From Rheum nobile (Eukaryota; Streptophyta; Magnoliopsida; Caryophyllales; Polygonaceae): 64,000 nt of DNA. A model generated the notes under the pieces. That model was given only the letters and a program-made list of their open reading frames with translations, had not been told where the DNA came from and did no database searches. Below, piece by piece: positions 63,265 through 64,000 of this stretch. The stretch lies in the NCBI GenBank assembly GCA_027886185.1, contig WOAB01000056.1, forward strand, positions 6,882,001 through 6,946,000, written 5' to 3'. Every line of letters begins with the position of its first letter. Within the stretch, counting starts at the first letter, position 1. A program made the position numbers and the translations under genes.

Positions 63265-64000
63265 ATGGTCCACACCTGTGCTACTAATTCTCCAATCTTA
63301 GATCTTGATACAAAAATTGAGCGAACACTTTCCAAGAACCGCGGAGAAGTTCGTGAGCAACTCGAGATGGCTGAACAACAGACTTTGAGGCAGTTAACTA
63401 TACCGAATTTAGAGCAACAACCGCTTGTTATGCAGTTTCCTAAGTTGGCTGATGGTGTCAATTTTGAGTTGAAGTCTGGATTGATTCACTTGTTACCCCA
63501 CTTCTATGGGATGAATGGCAAAGACCCCAACAAGCACTTATCTGAGTTCCATGTTGTCTGCACTAGCATGAAGCCGAGGGGAGTCACTGAGGACCAAATC
63601 AAGCTGAGGGCCTTTCCTTTTTCTTTGAAGGATTCGTCCAATGACTGGTTCTACTATCTAGCTCCAGGAAGCATTGACACATGGGCAAAGATGAAGAAAG
63701 CCTTTCTGGAGAAGTACTTTCCTGCAACAAAGCTCAATAGCCTGAAGAAGAATATCAGCAACATTGAACAATATGCTACTGAGACTTTGTATGAGTACTA
63801 TGAGAGATGTAAGAGGTTAATATCAAGCTGTCCATACCATGGTTATTCTGACCAAGACCTCGTTCTATATCTGTATGGCGGGCTTCTTAACAATAAGCGT
63901 AGAATGGTGAACGCCGCCTGTGGCGGTAACATTCTGAATAAAACTGCAGATGCAGCATTTGAGATGTTTTCTGAGCTATATGAAGGCTCAAGGCAGTTCA
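63265..64000 (+). CDS. Athila-type gag, open to the window edge (partial)
   Basis: An uninterrupted frame of 245 codons from ATG at 63,265 runs off the right end. The segment LDTKIERTLSKNRGEVREQ corresponds to the Athila Gag N-terminus. The Retrotrans_gag core follows: GKDPNKHLSEFHVVC, LRAFPFSLKDSSNDWF, TWAKMKKAFLEKYFPAT, TLYEYYERCKRL, CPYHGYSDQDL and NAACGGNILNKTADAAFEM. No stop or frameshift is visible, in contrast to the other Athila copies, so this element may be younger. The start could be a later Met, for example the one in LEMAEQQ. Confidence 0.75.
   Translation, partial: MVHTCATNSPILDLDTKIERTLSKNRGEVREQLEMAEQQTLRQLTIPNLEQQPLVMQFPKLADGVNFELKSGLIHLLPHFYGMNGKDPNKHLSEFHVVCTSMKPRGVTEDQIKLRAFPFSLKDSSNDWFYYLAPGSIDTWAKMKKAFLEKYFPATKLNSLKKNISNIEQYATETLYEYYERCKRLISSCPYHGYSDQDLVLYLYGGLLNNKRRMVNAACGGNILNKTADAAFEMFSELYEGSRQF

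Overview
This window is nuclear DNA of a flowering plant, probably a eudicot (the family is not identifiable from sequence alone). About four fifths is nested and duplicated LTR retrotransposon sequence. The only credible host locus is at the right: a gene joining a P-loop kinase-like domain to DC1 zinc fingers (54.7-58.4 kb) and a truncated paralogue of it (61.4 kb). The evidence for a plant is the tRNA-Asp primer sites of Athila-type Ty3/gypsy elements, an Athila env-like ORF, a chromovirus with a tRNA-iMet primer site, DC1 domains, and small hAT-, Tourist- and Mutator-like elements.

Layout. (1) 1-8,863: Athila copy 1, with two LTR segments at its left, broken gag and pol, and no 3' LTR. 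(2) 8,864-35,690: Athila copy 2, split by two later insertions. The first is a 7.7-kb non-autonomous Athila relative at 12,379-20,087 (target duplication GACGC), whose own 5' LTR interior is replaced by a reverse-strand chimeric element. The second is an 8.65-kb CRM-like chromovirus on the minus strand at 24,582-33,233 (target duplication GTAAC). After them copy 2 continues into an uninterrupted env-like ORF (33,420-34,685) and stops at 35.69 kb without a 3' LTR. (3) 35.7-40.0 kb: AT-rich sequence with a Helitron-like body, a Tourist-like MITE and tRNA-like Pol III boxes. (4) 40.0-54.3 kb: a ~260-bp tandem repeat holding Athila copy 3, the only copy with both LTRs. (5) 54.4-61.8 kb: the host gene, with nested MITEs in its intron, a solo-LTR candidate, a 71-bp minisatellite and the truncated paralogue. 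(6) 61.9-64.0 kb: the 5' LTR, primer site and open gag of another Athila-type element that leaves the window.

Main inference. Athila copies 1-3 look like one dead insertion multiplied by DNA duplication, not by retrotransposition. They share the same 5' flanking satellite outside the LTR and at least eight identical stops or frameshifts. Only copy 3 has a 3' LTR. The duplication joints show 5-bp microhomology or short templated insertions.

Other signals worth attention are: a stem-RGGA-stem hairpin recurring before polypurine tracts in several element families, with paired base changes; a conserved splice-donor-like block after pol and an acceptor before the env-like ORF; clusters of GC-rich palindromes in LTRs and before env; and a duplicated exon start in the DC1 gene that offers two alternative 3' splice sites. 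All similarity statements come from reading by eye; no database search was run.
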